Below are positions 26,412-34,849 of a DNA stretch of 64,000 nucleotides, piece after piece. The stretch lies in NCBI GenBank assembly GCA_013359265.1, contig JABWCD010000029.1, positions 1-64,000 of the forward strand, written 5' to 3'. The notes under the pieces were generated by a model, which did not search any database, had not been told where the DNA came from, and saw only the letters and a program-made list of their open reading frames with translations. The stretch comes from Candidatus Hydrogenedentota bacterium (GTDB taxonomy: Bacteria > Hydrogenedentota > Hydrogenedentia > Hydrogenedentales > SLHB01). How positions within the stretch are numbered: the first letter of the stretch is position 1; each line of letters opens with the position of its first letter. The position numbers and the translations under genes are program-made.

Positions 26412-26518
26412 AAATCCAGCCCGCCCCGGCTATCGCACACTCTCATACATTGATTTTGGCGGTGGCGATTTGCCAATGCGACGGGGTATCCTTGGATGGT
26501 ACAACTCGGATGAAATAA

Positions 26519-27490
26519 GTGAAGCAACGTGCCCCGCGAAACAGAACGCTTGTTTGTTCCGATATGGAAGCGGAATCGTTTGCGCATCGGCTTCTCCATG
26601 TAACGGCCCCCGTCGATTTGGGTACGGTCACGGGCTGCGTCATCAACCAGGATGTTTTTGAAGCGGCGCCACTCCTGCCGCGCGGTACAGTGGATTTGCT
26701 CATACTGGATCCGCCGTACAATCTGACTAAGGACTTCAATGGGGAACCGTTCAAGGAACGAGACGGACGCGAGTATCAAGAGTGGTTCGGGCGCGTCGTC
26801 GATTCGCTTGGGCCAGTGCTACGGCCGCGCGCCTCGATCTATGTGTGCGCGGATTGGAAAACGTCCGGGCTGATTCAGCCGGTCCTCGAACGCTATTTCA
26901 CGGTCAGAAACCGGATTACGTGGGAGCGCGACAAGGGGCGCGGCGCCAAGTCGAATTGGAAGAACAACACCGAAGACATCTGGTTTTGCACGCGCGGGGA
27001 CGAGTACACGTTTAATGTCGATGCCGTGAAAGTGAAGCGGAAGGTCATCGCCCCCTACCGGAGGGAAGACGGCGCTCCCAAAGATTGGGACGAGGGGGCA
27101 GGAGGCAATTACCGGCTCACGCACCCCTCGAATATTTGGACCGATATCACCATCCCATTTTGGTCGATGCCGGAAAACACGGACCATCCGACCCAAAAGC
27201 CGGAGAAGCTCATCGCGAAACTCGTGCTGGCGAGTTCCAATCCCGGCAATCTGGTGCTCGACCCGTTCCTGGGGAGCGGCACTACCGCGGTCGTGGCCAA
27301 GAAACTTGGCCGGAGCTTTATCGGCATCGAACGGGACCGGGACTATTGCTGCTGGGCGCTCAAGCGGTTGGACGCCGCCGAACATGACCGGTCGATCCAG
27401 GGCTATTCCGACGGGGTATTTTGGGAGCGCAACTCGGGTCCGCCCCCGCCCGAAGGCGCCGCGCACGCGCAGCAGGAGCTGTTTGGGTGA
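26519..27490 (+). CDS. DNA methyltransferase, beta class (N6-adenine or N4-cytosine)
   Basis: 323 residues from GTG 26519; ATG 26564 is an alternative and neither start has a good ribosome binding site. Catalytic motif IV DPPYN (64-68) precedes the AdoMet-binding motif I region LDPFLGSGTTAVVA (247-260) and FIGIERD. That order defines the beta class. The TDHPTQKPEKLI helix is also conserved. DPPY occurs in N6-adenine and, less often, N4-cytosine enzymes. It pairs with a restriction endonuclease gene in a 4-bp overlap. The recognition sequence cannot be deduced. Confidence 0.92.
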   Translation: MKQRAPRNRTLVCSDMEAESFAHRLLHVTAPVDLGTVTGCVINQDVFEAAPLLPRGTVDLLILDPPYNLTKDFNGEPFKERDGREYQEWFGRVVDSLGPVLRPRASIYVCADWKTSGLIQPVLERYFTVRNRITWERDKGRGAKSNWKNNTEDIWFCTRGDEYTFNVDAVKVKRKVIAPYRREDGAPKDWDEGAGGNYRLTHPSNIWTDITIPFWSMPENTDHPTQKPEKLIAKLVLASSNPGNLVLDPFLGSGTTAVVAKKLGRSFIGIERDRDYCCWALKRLDAAEHDRSIQGYSDGVFWERNSGPPPPEGAAHAQQELFG

Positions 27491-28164
27491 GGTCGAAGTT
27501 CTTCTACGACGGGCACTATCGGGACATCTCCGCGCGAATCAAGGACTATATCAATGGCGCGCCCGACTTTCTTTCCGCGCACACATCGGGAAGTACGCGC
27601 GCGGTGGGGGATGCAATCGAACGAATCATCTCGGACAGGTTCGACGCGCTGCTCGGCGAATGGTGCAGGGATTACTCGGCGCGTTTCGCGCGGCGGGCTA
27701 TGGCCGACGTCGCTTTTACGGACAAAGACGGGTTCTATTGTGTCGTTGACGTGAAAACGCACCGTGAAGACACGAAATTCAACATGCCCAATCTAACGTC
27801 CGTCGAGCGCTTGGCGCGGTTCTACGAGGACGACACGAATGTATTCACTCTGTTAATGGTGAAGTACCGGATCGATCGCGCCACAGTGATCGTTTCTGAA
27901 GTTCTCTTTGTCCCCATAGAATTCCTCGATTGGGATTGCCTGACCCTCGGGAACCTCGGGTGGGGCCAAATTCAGATTGCGAATTCGAACCGTATCCACC
28001 TGAACCACGCGTACTCCCGCAGGGCGTGGATGCTGTCCCTATGCGATGCGCTATTAGAGTTCTACCCAAAGGAGATCGCAAAAGTTAACGAACGAATCGG
28101 GCACTTCCATACGATAAAGTCGTACTGGGAGGAGAAGGCCGACGTGTGGTCCCCGGAGTCATGA
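27487..28164 (+). CDS. Type II restriction endonuclease, PD-(D/E)XK fold
   Basis: 225 residues, GTG start overlapping the methyltransferase stop by 4 bp (GTGA). The nuclease core has ADVAF with candidate D74, then VVDVKTH with D88 and K90, spaced as a PD-(D/E)XK site. A following helix and strand (NLTSVERLARFYEDD, TLLMVKYR) and the segment NLGWGQIQIANSN are typical of type II enzymes. Position, coupling and fold make it the cognate endonuclease. A longer in-frame start upstream inside the methyltransferase is unlikely. Confidence 0.82.
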   Translation: MRSKFFYDGHYRDISARIKDYINGAPDFLSAHTSGSTRAVGDAIERIISDRFDALLGEWCRDYSARFARRAMADVAFTDKDGFYCVVDVKTHREDTKFNMPNLTSVERLARFYEDDTNVFTLLMVKYRIDRATVIVSEVLFVPIEFLDWDCLTLGNLGWGQIQIANSNRIHLNHAYSRRAWMLSLCDALLEFYPKEIAKVNERIGHFHTIKSYWEEKADVWSPES

Positions 28165-28212
28165 CAAGGCCCCTTTCAGGCCCATCCCGTCGGTGTGGCC
28201 GGACTGCATAAT

Positions 28213-29175
28213 ATGAAACGCATTCTCGTTACCGGCGCTGCCGGGTTTATCGGATCGCACACGTGCGACGCGCTGTTGGCGCGGGGGGATTATGTCGCGG
28301 GGATCGATTGTTTCGATTCCTTCTACGATCCCGCGATCAAGCGGCGGAACATTGCCGGGGCGCTGACATCCGATCGGTTCCGGTTGCACGAGATCGATAT
28401 CTGCGACGAAGCGGCGTTGATGCGGGCGTTCGATGCCGAGCGGCCTGACGTCGTGGTGCACCTTGCTGCGCGCGCGGGCGTGAGGCCATCGCTCGAAGAC
28501 CCGAACCTGTATAACCGCGTGAATGTCATCGGGTCGCAGCACATTCTCGACGCATGCCGAAAGTACATGCCGTCGCACCTGGTGTTTGCGTCGAGTTCGT
28601 CGGTATACGGCGGGATTAAGGAAACGCCGTTCCGCGAGACGATGGCGTGCGACCGCCCCGTCAGTCCCTACGCGGCGACAAAGCGAATGAACGAGTTGAT
28701 GGCGCACGTGTACCACCGCGTGTACGGGCTCCGCGTGACGCTGCTGCGTTTCTTTACGGTGTACGGCCCGCGCCAGCGGCCGGAGATGGCGATCCACAAA
28801 TTCGCGAAACTGATCGACGAAGGCAAACCCGTGCCGATGTTCGGCGACGGATCGGCACTGCGGGACTACACGTATATCGACGACATCATGGATGGTGTGC
28901 TCAAGGCCATCGACACGCCTTTCGACTACGAAATCTTCAATCTCGGCGAGAGCCACACAACAAGCCTGAAGGATCTGATTGGTCTGCTCGGCGAGTTGAT
29001 GGGCAAGGACGTGAAAATCGAACCGCTGCCGTTCCCGCCGTCCGATATGGAGACGACCTACGCCGACGTCTCGAAGGCCCGCGAGATGTTGGGATACGCG
29101 CCGACGACGAGTATGCGGGAGGGGCTTGCGCGATTCATCGGTTGGTATCGGGACCAGATTCGTCCATCTGACTGA
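28213..29175 (+). CDS. NAD-dependent sugar-nucleotide epimerase, UDP-glucuronate 4-epimerase-like
   Basis: 320 residues, extended short-chain dehydrogenase. The NAD-binding motif is TGAAGFIGSH (7-16), the catalytic Ser/Thr region is SSSSVYGG, and the YxxxK pair is in SPYAATK. RFFTVYGPRQRPEMAIHKF is characteristic of UDP-glucuronate 4-epimerases and relatives. ATG 28213 is preferred over GTG 28195 because the Rossmann strand begins at once. The product would feed capsule, LPS or exopolysaccharide synthesis. Its 3' end overlaps the convergent gene by 41 bp. Confidence 0.88.
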   Translation: MKRILVTGAAGFIGSHTCDALLARGDYVAGIDCFDSFYDPAIKRRNIAGALTSDRFRLHEIDICDEAALMRAFDAERPDVVVHLAARAGVRPSLEDPNLYNRVNVIGSQHILDACRKYMPSHLVFASSSSVYGGIKETPFRETMACDRPVSPYAATKRMNELMAHVYHRVYGLRVTLLRFFTVYGPRQRPEMAIHKFAKLIDEGKPVPMFGDGSALRDYTYIDDIMDGVLKAIDTPFDYEIFNLGESHTTSLKDLIGLLGELMGKDVKIEPLPFPPSDMETTYADVSKAREMLGYAPTTSMREGLARFIGWYRDQIRPSD

Positions 29176-29857
29176 GCGATCGCATCATGCCGCGCTCGAG
29201 TGGCCATACGTTCCCGCGCGCGTAGGGATAATACATCGCACGGCCGTCGAGGAATATCACGTGTTGACCCTTCCCGCTGTGGACCTCGGGGCGCTCGATA
29301 AACACCGGAATGCGAGACGGATCTCGATACCAGTTATTCCACGCGCCGCCCGGGGGCAGGTCCTTCAACGACTGGACGCGGAGCAACGCGTTCCGGCCAT
29401 CTGACCGGGACTTCGCGAGTGGAATCACGTCCTCAAGAGGTTCTCCCTTGGCCATCTTGGCCGAGTAATAGCTGGCGAGGGTCCTTCCGTCGGCCTCGTC
29501 CTCCAGCATGTACCCCAAGTACAGGAAGCGCGAATCATCGACTTTTCCGTCCGGATAGATCGCATTAACGAGGTCGTTGGCCGCGGTCATCTTGTTTTGT
29601 GACTCTATTTTATAGTCAACAGTCAGCATTCCAGACTCCGACGACAGCCTCAGCGGTGAAGTGGCCGCGGCATAGTCAAGGAATCGGGCGACGGCCGGGG
29701 CAACGAATTCGCGACAGTGGCAGGTGCCGCGGACGTGAACGGCATCCGCGCGTTGAACGGACAGCACGATAGCAACTACGACCACCGTTGCAGCGCCGAT
29801 TCCCATGCTCAGCGGCACGACGGAGCGCGACCGCCGGACTTGCTCGGTATTGCTCAT
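29135..29857 (-). CDS. Membrane-anchored hypothetical protein
   Basis: Not recognised. 240 residues from ATG 29857, with AGAGGA upstream. A single hydrophobic segment at about 14-34 should be a signal anchor, leaving a large periplasmic domain. The C-terminal part, with HVIFLDGRAMYYPYARG, is reminiscent of the H-x-D-G region of planctomycete pseudopilin-like DUF1559 proteins, but the rest does not match well. The end of the gene lies inside the convergent epimerase gene (41-bp overlap). Confidence 0.6.
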   Translation of the reverse strand: MSNTEQVRRSRSVVPLSMGIGAATVVVVAIVLSVQRADAVHVRGTCHCREFVAPAVARFLDYAAATSPLRLSSESGMLTVDYKIESQNKMTAANDLVNAIYPDGKVDDSRFLYLGYMLEDEADGRTLASYYSAKMAKGEPLEDVIPLAKSRSDGRNALLRVQSLKDLPPGGAWNNWYRDPSRIPVFIERPEVHSGKGQHVIFLDGRAMYYPYARGNVWPLERGMMRSLSQMDESGPDTNR

Positions 29858-30000
29858 GAGACCAATTCCTCTCTTCACGGGGCGAAATCGTACTCAGAGG
29901 CAGTCGCCCAAGTCGAGTTAGCGTGATCGAACCGCGAACCATTCGGCATACATAGTGTCAGATTGGTTGGCACGCGCGGCGGTCTACGCGTTTATTCGTA

Positions 30001-30029
30001 TTGCCGTTCTTCGGGATGTGGGCTATACT
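30001..30029 (+). promoter_or_regulatory. Sigma70-type promoter of the MoxR/VWA/ABC operon
   Basis: TTGCCG (30001-30006), a 17-bp spacer, and TATACT (30024-30029). The predicted start is near 30036, giving a leader of about 22 nt with AGGAG before the first gene of the operon. Confidence 0.65.
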
Positions 30030-30057
30030 CGTAGTCGCCAACAGGAGATTGCCGTTC

Positions 30058-31650
30058 ATGGACCCATTGATGGCTGCGCTGCGACGGCTTCGGTTACGAC
30101 TGTTCATCACACAGTGGACGCGAGCGGTAGTTATTTCGCTCATTGCGAGTACCGCGCTCGCGTGCGGGTGGCTGTTGGTGGCGCGGCTGTTCCCGACGGT
30201 CGGACCGGTGGAACCGGTGTCCCTCGTGCTTGTCGTCTTGGGGCTCCTTGCCGCGACGACATTTTCCGTGTGGAAGCGTCCGAGCGTACTGAAGGCGGCG
30301 CTCGAAGCGGACAAACGCCTGGGCCTCCACGAACGTATCACCAGTTCGCTGCAGTTGGAGGGCGTCGAGGGTGCGATGGTCGATGCCGTGCACGCCGACG
30401 CGCGCGCGCAGTTGGCGCGGCTTAATTACACGGGCGAATTCCCCTTTACGACGCCGCGCGCAATCCGTTGGCTTGCGTTCCCGGTTGTGCTGTTCCTGGT
30501 GGGCTACGTACTGCTGCCCGAGTTTGATTTGTTCGGGCAGCGCAAGCGCGAAGCCGAGGCGAAGGCCAAGGAAACGGCGATGCGCGTCGAGGCGCAACGG
30601 CTCGAGGAAATTGTAAAGCTGTTGAAAGAACTCGGGCTGGAGGACAACGCGGACCTTGCCGCGTTAACTGGCGAAATCGAACGCATTGCCGAGCAATTGA
30701 AGTCCGGAGAGCTGTCGGAGAAGCAGGCGTTTGCAAAGCTCACGAATCTCACCGACCGTTTGGCGGAACAGCGCGAGAAACTCGGGGAGAAGGCTGCGCT
30801 GCCGAATCTGGCGAATGAGATCTCGAAGCTCGAGTTCAGCAAGGACCTCGCCGAGAATGTGCAGAAAGGCGAGTTTGGCGAGGCGCAGCAGAAAGCGCAG
30901 GAACTCGCGGAAAAGGCGCTTTCCGAAAATGCGACGCCGGAGGAGAAAGAGAAAATCGCTACCGAACTCGCCAACCTCGCGAACATGCTCGGCGAGATGG
31001 ACCCGGAATTGGCGAAGGCCCTTTCAGAGCTGTCCGCTGCGTTGAAGATGGATGACATCGAGGCCGCGAAGAAGGCGATGGAAGGCGTCAAGCTCTCGCT
31101 TGAAGACCTGAAGAAACTGGTGGAGCAGCTCGAAAAACTGAGCAAATGCGAAGGTAAGCTCGGCGAGTGCAAGAACAAAATGTATTGCAGCGCCTGCAAA
31201 GGCATGTGCAAAGGCGACTGCGACAAATATCTCATGGGGCTCGGCAAGGTTCCGGGCCTTGGCCAAGGCGGAGCCAATGGATGGGGCGCCGGTCAGGGCG
31301 GGCTGTACGCGGGCTGGGGCCAGGGCAATCGCGAGGGCGAGGCGCCCGGTTTTGAAGCCTCGGCCGACCCAACGATGGTGCCCGGCGAAGTGACCAAGGG
31401 CAAAATCCTCGCGACAATCATGCAGCGCGCGGCGCCGGACGGCGACGAGAGCGCAACCATAGATTACTCGTCCCAGGCAATCGTACAGATCCAACAGCAG
31501 AGCGAAGAGGCGCTAACGAAGGAAGAAATCCCGCCGGGCGCAAAGGAATTCGTGCGGCAGTATTTCGGGTCGCTGGAGCCGGAGAACCGGCGCCAGGTCA
31601 GCGCACCCGGACCTGACCCCGCCACAGCGGAAACTCCGGTGGCGCCGTAA
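30058..31650 (+). CDS. Coiled-coil membrane protein with a Cys-rich knuckle
   Basis: Not recognised as a named family. 530 residues. Two N-terminal helices (about 22-43 and 50-68) and a third near 145-165 anchor it. Residues 170-360 are Glu/Ala/Lys-rich coiled coil. A Cys cluster follows: C364, C371, C377, C380, C384, C388 (C-x6-C-x5-C-x2-C-x3-C-x3-C), suggesting metal binding. A Gly/Trp/Gln-rich linker and a C-terminal segment with IPPGAKEFVRQYFGSLEP follow. The layout resembles DUF4175/BatD-like proteins that open MoxR operons. AGGAG lies upstream of ATG 30058. Confidence 0.75.
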   Translation: MDPLMAALRRLRLRLFITQWTRAVVISLIASTALACGWLLVARLFPTVGPVEPVSLVLVVLGLLAATTFSVWKRPSVLKAALEADKRLGLHERITSSLQLEGVEGAMVDAVHADARAQLARLNYTGEFPFTTPRAIRWLAFPVVLFLVGYVLLPEFDLFGQRKREAEAKAKETAMRVEAQRLEEIVKLLKELGLEDNADLAALTGEIERIAEQLKSGELSEKQAFAKLTNLTDRLAEQREKLGEKAALPNLANEISKLEFSKDLAENVQKGEFGEAQQKAQELAEKALSENATPEEKEKIATELANLANMLGEMDPELAKALSELSAALKMDDIEAAKKAMEGVKLSLEDLKKLVEQLEKLSKCEGKLGECKNKMYCSACKGMCKGDCDKYLMGLGKVPGLGQGGANGWGAGQGGLYAGWGQGNREGEAPGFEASADPTMVPGEVTKGKILATIMQRAAPDGDESATIDYSSQAIVQIQQQSEEALTKEEIPPGAKEFVRQYFGSLEPENRRQVSAPGPDPATAETPVAP

Positions 31651-31683
31651 AGGATTCATCGCTCGTCCCGTCCCGGCCGTAAC

Positions 31684-31708
31684 GGTGCCTGAGAGTTGCT
31701 CTTGGTGC
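31684..31708 (-). other. Glycine-aptamer-like 3' motif in the 31651-31894 gap
   Basis: Read on the minus strand, GCACCAAGAGCAACTCTCAGG resembles the 3' half of a glycine riboswitch aptamer. No matching 5' half is evident, and the next sequence on that strand is antisense to a gene. The rest of the 244-bp gap shows no gene or clear promoter. Confidence 0.15.
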
Positions 31709-31894
31709 GAGAGGCTTACGATTGCAAGACGTTCGATTTCAGTACCGGCCCTGCTACGCTCCCGCGCGCCGCACGGTTAGGTTCATTGGACCGATCGGCC
31801 GCGCCGAGACTTTCCATTTTCGCAGCAAACCTACGACTCCCGTAGATCGTGCACAGCCAATCTTCTCCGCACACCCTGTCACGGAGCGGCATTC

Positions 31895-34828
31895 GTGAGC
31901 AACTGGTGGGACCATCTGCCGCTGTTGAACACGTTTGGGATGCGTTTTGCGTATCCATGGGCACTGCTGCTTCTCGCGCTGGTTCCGTACACGATATATC
32001 TGGGCCGGCGCGTGCGTACGCTTTCGCAATCGCGCAAGTGGATTTCGATCGCGTTGCGATGTCTCGTGCTGTTGTGCCTCATTGCCGCGCTGGCCGGCGC
32101 GGAACTCATTCGATTCAATGACAAACTAGCAGTGTTCTTTCTGCTTGACCAGTCCGACAGCGTGCCCGCGGCGCGACGGGCCGAAGCGGAACGGGCCGTG
32201 CAGACGCTTTGCGACGCATATATGACGTCAAAAGACGAGGCGGGCGTGATCGTGTTCGGCGAGTACCCGAGCATCGAACTTGCGGTGGGCCCCAAGCCGG
32301 CGCTCGAATCGGTCCAGTCGGAAGTTGGCGGGGAACAGACCGACCTGGCCGCTGCGTTGCGGCTCGCCATTGCCGCGTCACCGCAAGGGTATATGCGCCG
32401 CATTGTCGCATTCACAGACGGCAACGAGACGCACGGTTCCGTGATGGAGGAGATCAAACTTGCCAACGCGATTGGGGCGTCGGTGGATTTCGTGCCGCTC
32501 GATATCGGAGGACAGAGCGAGGTTCGCATCGCCGAAGTGTCCGCGCCAAACCGTGTGAACGCGAGCGAGCCGTTCAAAGTGCAGGTGACGGTGCACGCCG
32601 ACCAGGACTGCGAGGCGACGCTGCGACTGTATCAAAAGGTCAAGGACGGGACGGTGATGCTGCCGCCCGCGCAGGTGCACCTGCAAAAGGGAGAGAACGC
32701 GTTTCTCTTGCCGCAGGAACTTGTGACGCCGGGATTCTATGAATATGAGGCCGTCGTCGAATCGGCGAGTGACACGGTTACGGCGAATAACGAAGGCCGC
32801 GCGTTCACAGTGATATATGGCCAGCCGAAGGTGCTGTACCTAGAGGCCGATCCCGAGCACAGCGCGCGATTGGGCGAAGCGCTGGCCGCGGAAGGGCTGC
32901 AAGTCGATCGCGCGGATTTCGGATCGATGCCGACGACGCTCGCGCAAATGCAGAACTACGACGCATTGGTCCTGTCTAACGTGAGCGCGACCGATCTGTC
33001 CAGCGATCAATTGAAATCGTTCGAGGTGATGGTTCGCGATATGGGAATTGGGCTGGTGATGGTCGGCGGGCCGGACACATTTGGCGCGGGGGGATATTTT
33101 GAGACGCCGGTGGAGCGCGCGCTTCCCGTGAGCATGGATCTGAAGCAGCGCAGAGTGATGCCGCAGGGCGCGCTCGTGCTGGTGCTTGACAAGTCGGGCA
33201 GTATGTCCGGCGAAAAGGTGCAATTGGCGAAGGCCGCGGCGATTGCGTCCGTGAAGCTGCTGAGTGAACAGGATTACGTGGGCGTCGTTGCATTCGACAG
33301 CGAACCGTATTGGGTCGTGGACGTGCAGGAAGCGCGAAACCGGTCGGCGATTATCCGAGCAATCGAAGGGATTGGGCCGGGCGGCGGAACGGACATATAT
33401 CCCGCGCTGGTGCAGGGCTACGACGCGCTGTTGCGGGCGACGGCCTCGTTAAGGCACATCGTGTTGCTGACGGATGGACAGTCGCAAGGCGGAGACTATC
33501 CGGCCGTGTTGCAGGCGATGAACGAGGCGTCGATCACGGTCTCGACCGTTGCGATTGGCGACGGGGCGGACGTGCAATTGCTCCAGGCGATTGCGGGTTC
33601 CGGCAACGGCCGCTTCTACTACACGCAAAACCCCTACGACGTCCCGCAGATTCTCACCAAGGAGGCGGCGGTCGTGAAGAAGGGAATGCTGATCGAGAAG
33701 CAGTTCACACCGCAGGTGCAGTACGATTCGGAAATCTTGCGCGGCCTTTCGTCGGACGCGATGCCGGACCTGCTGGGCTACGTGGCGACCACGCCGAAGG
33801 ACAATGCGATCGTTTCGCTGGTGTCGCACGAGGGCGATCCGGTGTTGGCGCAGTGGCGGTATGGCCTGGGCAAGTCAGTGGCATATACATCGGACGTGAC
33901 GACGCGCTGGGCGCCACGCTGGCTCGAGTGGGACGGATTCGGCCGGTTTTGGTCGCAGGCGGTCCGGTGGTCCATGCGCGAGACCTCGCCGTCGAACTTT
34001 CGCGTCGAGACGTCGATCAAAGACGGCAAAGGATACCTGAAGATTGACGCGGTAAACGATCAGGGACAATACGTCAACTTTCTGAAGCCGAAAGGCGTGG
34101 TGACGGGACCGCCGCCGGACTTTGCGCGACAAGACATTGCGATCGCGCAGACAGCGCCGGGAATCTACGAAGGCACGTTTCCGCTCGGCAATCGTGGCGT
34201 GTACATGATCAACATGACGTACACGCGCGAAGACGGTTCGCAGGGGATGATCCCCGCGGGCCTCGCCTTGAACTACTCGAAAGAATACGAACACAACACG
34301 ACGAACCTGCCGTTGCTCGAACGGCTTGCGGCAGTTGGCGGCGGGCGCGTCGCCAAACCGACCGATAACCCGTTCGAGCACAACCTTCCGAAGCAGCGGT
34401 CGATCATGCCGATCTGGCCGTACCTCGCCGCTGCGGGCGCATGCCTGTTTCCCGTCGAGATATTTGTGCGACGTGTCGTATTCAACGTTGCGTCCGTTTT
34501 CGCATGGGCAATTGCGCTGTTGCGCCGGCTGCCCGGATTGGCCCGAGTGATTCCGCAACCCACACAAAAACGGACGCAACTCACCGGCGCCTACGGCACA
34601 ATGACCGCGCCCTCGACGAGTTTTGTGTACGTTGCGTCGGGAACTTTTTCCCTGGAAGGACAAGAGGCTGTCGCCGCGATGCATACGCCGGTAAACGCCC
34701 CCGTCGCGGACGGCGGCGGAGTTACGGTGACGGCGGACGAGATGAAGGCGAAGGGCCGCTCGGATTACACGCGACAATTGTTGGAAGCCAAGGACCGCGC
34801 GCTGGACAAACGAAAACGAAAGCGATAG
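31895..34828 (+). CDS. Membrane protein with two VWA domains and a glutamine-amidotransferase-like domain
   Basis: 977 residues, GTG start with CGGAG upstream. Two N-terminal helices (about 18-36 and 50-68) are followed by a first von Willebrand A domain with MIDAS motif DQSDS (85-89), TDLAAAL and FTDGNE. Residues about 310-420 look like a class I glutamine-amidotransferase fold of the kind found in YfbK-like proteins. A second VWA domain follows with DKSGS (432-436) and a GGGTDIYPAL metal loop. A C-terminal helix is near 835-855. A protein with two intact MIDAS sites is unusual. Likely a periplasmic metal-dependent adhesion or assembly partner of the MoxR ATPase encoded next. Confidence 0.85.
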   Translation: MSNWWDHLPLLNTFGMRFAYPWALLLLALVPYTIYLGRRVRTLSQSRKWISIALRCLVLLCLIAALAGAELIRFNDKLAVFFLLDQSDSVPAARRAEAERAVQTLCDAYMTSKDEAGVIVFGEYPSIELAVGPKPALESVQSEVGGEQTDLAAALRLAIAASPQGYMRRIVAFTDGNETHGSVMEEIKLANAIGASVDFVPLDIGGQSEVRIAEVSAPNRVNASEPFKVQVTVHADQDCEATLRLYQKVKDGTVMLPPAQVHLQKGENAFLLPQELVTPGFYEYEAVVESASDTVTANNEGRAFTVIYGQPKVLYLEADPEHSARLGEALAAEGLQVDRADFGSMPTTLAQMQNYDALVLSNVSATDLSSDQLKSFEVMVRDMGIGLVMVGGPDTFGAGGYFETPVERALPVSMDLKQRRVMPQGALVLVLDKSGSMSGEKVQLAKAAAIASVKLLSEQDYVGVVAFDSEPYWVVDVQEARNRSAIIRAIEGIGPGGGTDIYPALVQGYDALLRATASLRHIVLLTDGQSQGGDYPAVLQAMNEASITVSTVAIGDGADVQLLQAIAGSGNGRFYYTQNPYDVPQILTKEAAVVKKGMLIEKQFTPQVQYDSEILRGLSSDAMPDLLGYVATTPKDNAIVSLVSHEGDPVLAQWRYGLGKSVAYTSDVTTRWAPRWLEWDGFGRFWSQAVRWSMRETSPSNFRVETSIKDGKGYLKIDAVNDQGQYVNFLKPKGVVTGPPPDFARQDIAIAQTAPGIYEGTFPLGNRGVYMINMTYTREDGSQGMIPAGLALNYSKEYEHNTTNLPLLERLAAVGGGRVAKPTDNPFEHNLPKQRSIMPIWPYLAAAGACLFPVEIFVRRVVFNVASVFAWAIALLRRLPGLARVIPQPTQKRTQLTGAYGTMTAPSTSFVYVASGTFSLEGQEAVAAMHTPVNAPVADGGGVTVTADEMKAKGRSDYTRQLLEAKDRALDKRKRKR

Positions 34829-34849
34829 CGCGCGAAAAGGAGAAGAATC

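Noticed and set aside
26519-28164. Integrated phage or conjugative island
   Set aside because: Only the restriction-modification pair is present. No integrase, attachment repeats, structural genes or tRNA were found.
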